Made by a program: the position numbers and the translations under genes. Of a DNA stretch of 64,000 bases, positions 60,801 to 64,000 are shown piece after piece. Below the pieces are notes generated by a model. That model was not told the origin of the DNA, ran no database searches, and saw nothing but the letters and a program-made list of their open reading frames with translations. How positions within the stretch are numbered: the first letter of the stretch is position 1; every line of letters starts with the position of its first letter. Source of the DNA: Acanthornis magna. Lineage: Eukaryota; Chordata; Aves; Passeriformes; Acanthizidae. The DNA lies in NCBI GenBank assembly GCA_036785705.1, contig JAWUZG010000015.1, forward strand, positions 62,001 through 126,000, written 5' to 3'.

Positions 60801-61460
60801 TCTCTCTCTTTCTCCCTTTCTTATTTCTTCCCTTCTCCCAAGCCCAAGGGCCAAAAGCAGCACAGCCTCAGCAGGGATCATGCCTGCGAGCTGGGTCCTC
60901 CAGCCCAGCACCACCTGCTCAGATGCTTTCTGGGCATAAGCAGAGCTGTCCTTTGCTCCCTGCTGACGGCTCGAGGGCCTCGGGGAACCTGTGCGCCCGT
61001 GCAGCCCCGAGCACTGTCAGATGTGCCCTCCGCAGCGGTGTTGCCGTGGCAGGCAGAGCGAGAGGTGGGGCTGAGGCCTGAGCCAGACAGAGGCCCTGCA
61101 GCAGGCAGGTGCAGCTCTTCTTTTCCCCACAGGCTTTGTGCCCTGCTCGGAAACCAAGTCCCATCCAATGGAGCACAAAACCTCCCTCAGACACAGACGA
61201 GTGTTCTTAAAGATGACTGAAAAATACCTGCGGGGGACTGAGTGGGCCTGAGTTGAGCCAAGGGGGAACGGTTCCCTTTGGGAATAACAAGATCACTTTT
61301 CCTTTCTTTGTGTGGCCAGCTGAGTGACTCACTTGGCTGGCCATGCTCCTGAAACTTGCATCCTGCTTGCTCTGACTTTGGTCTGCATGCCTATGGGGGC
61401 AAGGGAAGATGGCGACTGCGAGTCCCAGTGAGCTGCTCCATCAGCACACCGGTGCCTTGC

Positions 61461-61683
61461 TGTCTTGGTTTGAAAGAGAGGTGTCTGCTAAGGAAGGTAG
61501 GAACCTCCTTTAGAATAGAGAATGTGACCCTTCCCTTCCCTCTGAATTATTATAACTTTGGAATCAAGGGCTTTCAGGCAAAGATATGGGAAAAGGAATA
61601 ACAGTTCCTTACTAGTATCTATAAGGAGGCAAACAAGCAACAACAACAGTAGCAATAACAAACAAAAACTAGAAAAACCCAGT
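61461..61683 (+). mobile_element. Fragment resembling a passerine retroviral LTR (unit 4)
   Basis: Same fragment as in unit 1. Confidence 0.55.
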
Positions 61684-61952
61684 GGCACGTGTCCGTGGGC
61701 TGCCAAGCACTTTCCCATTTGGTGCAGTCACGGTCACAGCCAGCGGGGGCTGCCTCCCTGCCTGGCCCCGTGTCTCCAGACACACACTGGCCTCTCTTGC
61801 ACAGCCCCCAGCAAGAGCTTTTTGCCCCCAGTGTTGTCTGGTGCAATTCAGGGGTCTCTGGGCAGAGATGTCCTTGCCTGCATGTCCAGAGGTCCTTTTG
61901 CTCCGTGTTTGCTGACAGGTTTCTCTGACCTTTTCTCCCATCCAGTGTGCAG

Positions 61953-62066
61953 GTGCAACAAAAAGGGAGGAGTGCCAAGAAAATATTTGGGACATTTGAC
62001 ATCTCGGATGCCAAGAGATTGGATGTGCCCCAGTCTGCCCAGCACAGCAGGTTGACTTCTGGACAG
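61953..62066 (+). CDS. Candidate 38-codon spacer exon (unit 4)
   Basis: The exon and both splice sites are intact. The read-through frame is cut by TAA at 62268-62270, as in unit 2. Confidence 0.33.
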
Positions 62067-63464
62067 GTGAGAACAGACTCTTCCTTGGTGGCAGGAACAC
62101 AGACCTCGGCAAAGCACACGTCCGTCAGAAAGCAGAGGAGCAGCTGTGAGCTGAGCTGTTCTGCCCAGGCCAGGAGAGCCCTGAGCGCTGCTCCCAGGGC
62201 TGGCATCTCCTCGGCTCCAGAGCAGACTGAGAGCTCTGTGCCGCAGCTGCTGTGGCTGTGCCCGCTGTAAAGCGAGAGGAGGTGGCAGCAGCTGCCTCTC
62301 TGCCAGCAGCCAGCCCTGCAGCCACAAGGCTGTGGTGTCAGGAAAGAAGAGCTGGAGGAGTTTCAAGGCCTCAGCAGTGCTTGAAGGCTCATTCTCCCAC
62401 TGGGCTTTGTTGCCCACATTGTGCTCTGCTCCTGTGTGGAATGCTGTGTAGTTTGGCAGAGGGAGAGTTTGCTCCCTGTTTGTGGGCTGGCTGTCCAGGA
62501 GCTTGCTGTTCAAAGCAGCTCCTGGCCCAAAGCTGGCCATGGGGAGCTGCTCCTGCCGTGCCCACGCAAGGGGAGGCACCACGTGGGGGGTTGGATTTGG
62601 CATGGGAAGGAATGGAGCAGGTGAGCAGAGCGGTGGACTAAACTGAGCAGAGTTTTGGACCGAGGGCTGAACAGCAGCTGCCCTGCTGGTGCTTCGAGGA
62701 TGCTTCCCGAGACAAGAGATTTCTGAGGGACAGCACTTGAAGTGTTTGAAACAAGGGACTCATCTCTGTCAAAAACGAGGCAGCTCTCTTTGTTTTATAA
62801 AAAACAAAACTCAAATTTAGTAAGAACACAAAACCAGGAGGAATAAAATCATAAAAGAAATCCGGGTCCCAGTGATCAGAGACACTTAATGCCAAAAAAA
62901 AGGCAAAATGACCCAAGACAAGGAGATCAACAGTGCTCGAGCTTGCTAGTGATGCCTTCAGGTATTTCTAGTTTTTTACTCTTCATGTAGCTGTAACTTG
63001 CTGTAGTTCTGTGCTTCTTACAAAGTGCTAAAATCCCCCGCTCCCAGCACCTTTAGCCAAAACAAGGCTCTCTGAGTACAGATTCAAGGACATGTTCATT
63101 GCCTTAGGGCCCAAAAATATGTAAACAACTGTGAGATGGGGGGAGCAGGCCTGGGGTGGTTAACATCATCACCTGAGAGTGTGATTGGAGAATTAAGGGC
63201 CAATATGCTATCTTTTAGCAATCTTTTAGGCCAATCTTTTAGGCAACACTAGGGCTCAATTCCAAGCAAAAGAAAGGTTGGAAAGCCGGCCTAGTTCTTC
63301 CAGCACCGGGCTATGCCTGGGTTAGTCCCGAGCAGAGAGTCCCAGCAGTTGACTCCGGAACTCGCGCAGGCAAAAGAGCAGGCTCCTGCACCTGTGTGTC
63401 ATTTTCCTACCCCTCTTGGCCCCTCTCAGCACCACCCATTGCCGCGCCTCCCAGCTAGGAACTG

Positions 63465-63587
63465 ATTGGTAGAGTTCCTTTAATGTCCAGTTCATTAGAT
63501 GGAGTCCTGGCGATGACGTAAGGTCCTTTTGACCAATGGCTCGTTGTCTCCGGGCAGGGGTGTTCCTCAGACTTTTAGGCGGGAAAA
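63465..63587 (+). promoter_or_regulatory. Promoter-like block, partial unit 5, one CCAAT box lost
   Basis: CCAAT boxes at 63465 and 63533, TGACGTAA at 63514-63521 and the E2F-type site at 63578-63587 are kept. The middle box at 63494 reads attag instead of attgg, which should abolish NF-Y binding there. Confidence 0.5.
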
Positions 63588-63842
63588 CTTTCTCATTCCA
63601 ATTCAGGTTTCCATGGTGCTAAGTGTCAGAGCAGCTAAATTTAGCCTCTCAGCCAGGGGTGAGGGCTTGTTTCTCTTCTTAAGCACAGCCTCATCTGAAA
63701 AAAGAGCTCCGAAGAATTTATCAAGTTTTCTCTTTTATATGACCCCTGAGTCTTCAAACTCAAGTTTTTAACTTCCAAACTCCTTGTTTTGAACTTTGTC
63801 AATAACTTCAACGGGTTCACCTTTTACTAGTTCTTTAATTCC

Positions 63843-64000
63843 TTGTCACCGAAAGCCAAAATCTCCCATTTCGTGTATGACATCTCTCTGAATACTCAGC
63901 AGGCTGTTGGAGCAGAAGGGAAGTGGCTGTCAGAGCACTCAAGGAAAGGTGCGGAATGTCTGCAGGCTTGGGTTGCAGCACCAGCAAAGGAGAAGACAGA
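63843..64000 (+). CDS. Candidate small ORF, first exon cut by window end (unit 5)
   Basis: This is the same open frame as at 1414 in unit 1. It remains open to the end of the window, before its donor is reached. Confidence 0.3.
   Translation, partial: MSPKAKISHFVYDISLNTQQAVGAEGKWLSEHSRKGAECLQAWVAAPAKEKT

Larger units (their letters stand above)
46827..62429 (+). repeat. Tandem repeat unit 4 (15,603 bp), indel-rich
   Basis: Fourth copy. It is a patchwork of unit 2-like and unit 3-like tracts. Between about 49.4 and 55.5 kb it has some sixteen small indels not seen in any other unit, most of them one base within a short homopolymer. That pattern is more typical of unpolished long-read consensus than of evolution, so frameshifts in this unit should be treated with caution. 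Confidence 0.97.
62430..64000 (+). repeat. Tandem repeat unit 5, partial (first 1,571 bp)
   Basis: The window ends inside a fifth copy, within the candidate exon that starts at 63843. The array therefore continues past the right edge, and since base 1 is already inside a unit it probably continues past the left edge too. This copy has lost the middle CCAAT box (attgg changed to attag at 63494-63498). Confidence 0.95.

Noticed and set aside
1..64000. tRNA, rRNA or small-RNA genes
   Set aside because: No cloverleaf with A and B boxes, no rRNA core sequence and no clear snoRNA box pair was noticed by eye. A covariance-model search would be needed to exclude diverged ones.
1..64000. Array as classical satellite DNA
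   Set aside because: The unit is 15.6 kb of mostly unique sequence with exons, splice sites, a promoter and a polyadenylation signal, so it is a gene-cassette amplification and not a short satellite.

Overview
The window is vertebrate nuclear DNA, most likely from a songbird. A CR1 (chicken repeat 1) LINE fragment occurs in every repeat. There is an LTR-like fragment of a type I know from passerine genomes. Introns are short and have GT/AG borders, and the sequence is moderately GC-rich. Nothing bacterial or plasmid-like is present.

The whole window is one head-to-tail tandem array with a period of about 15.6 kb. Four complete units (1-15588, 15589-31198, 31199-46826, 46827-62429) are followed by the first 1571 bases of a fifth. 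The units are nearly identical base for base, so most open frames recur four times.

Each unit has the same layout (unit 1 coordinates). A TATA-less promoter-like block at 1036-1158 has three CCAAT boxes, a CRE-like site and an E2F-type site. A small candidate two-exon reading frame follows at 1414-2142, then a complete 910-bp solo LTR with a 5-bp target duplication (2175-3084, minus strand). Next comes a plus-strand multi-exon gene at about 3.3-12.8 kb, encoding a long, almost uninterrupted alpha-helical coiled coil that resembles the CEP250 (C-NAP1)/rootletin family of centrosome-linker proteins. A CR1 fragment and a 17-bp minisatellite lie in its introns. The 3' UTR has four Pumilio-type motifs just before an AATAAA signal at 13154. 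The 2.4-3.4 kb spacer holds a decamer CT tract, an LTR fragment, a diverged copy of an intron segment and a few unassigned open frames.

The gene copies are not equivalent. Units 2 and 3 keep the coiled-coil frame open from the third exon to the twelfth. Unit 1 has a CGA-to-TGA stop in exon 12. Unit 4 carries several single-base indels that break exons 2, 8 and 9; most lie in short homopolymers between 49.4 and 55.5 kb and look like uncorrected assembly errors. At many sites units 2 and 4 agree against 1 and 3, while at others 3 and 4 agree against 1 and 2. This suggests expansion through a two-unit block plus later gene conversion.

Taken together, this looks like an amplified cell-cycle- or germline-type coiled-coil gene. 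The promoter type, the Pumilio sites and the copy number all fit that reading. Function and expression are inferred and not shown by the sequence.
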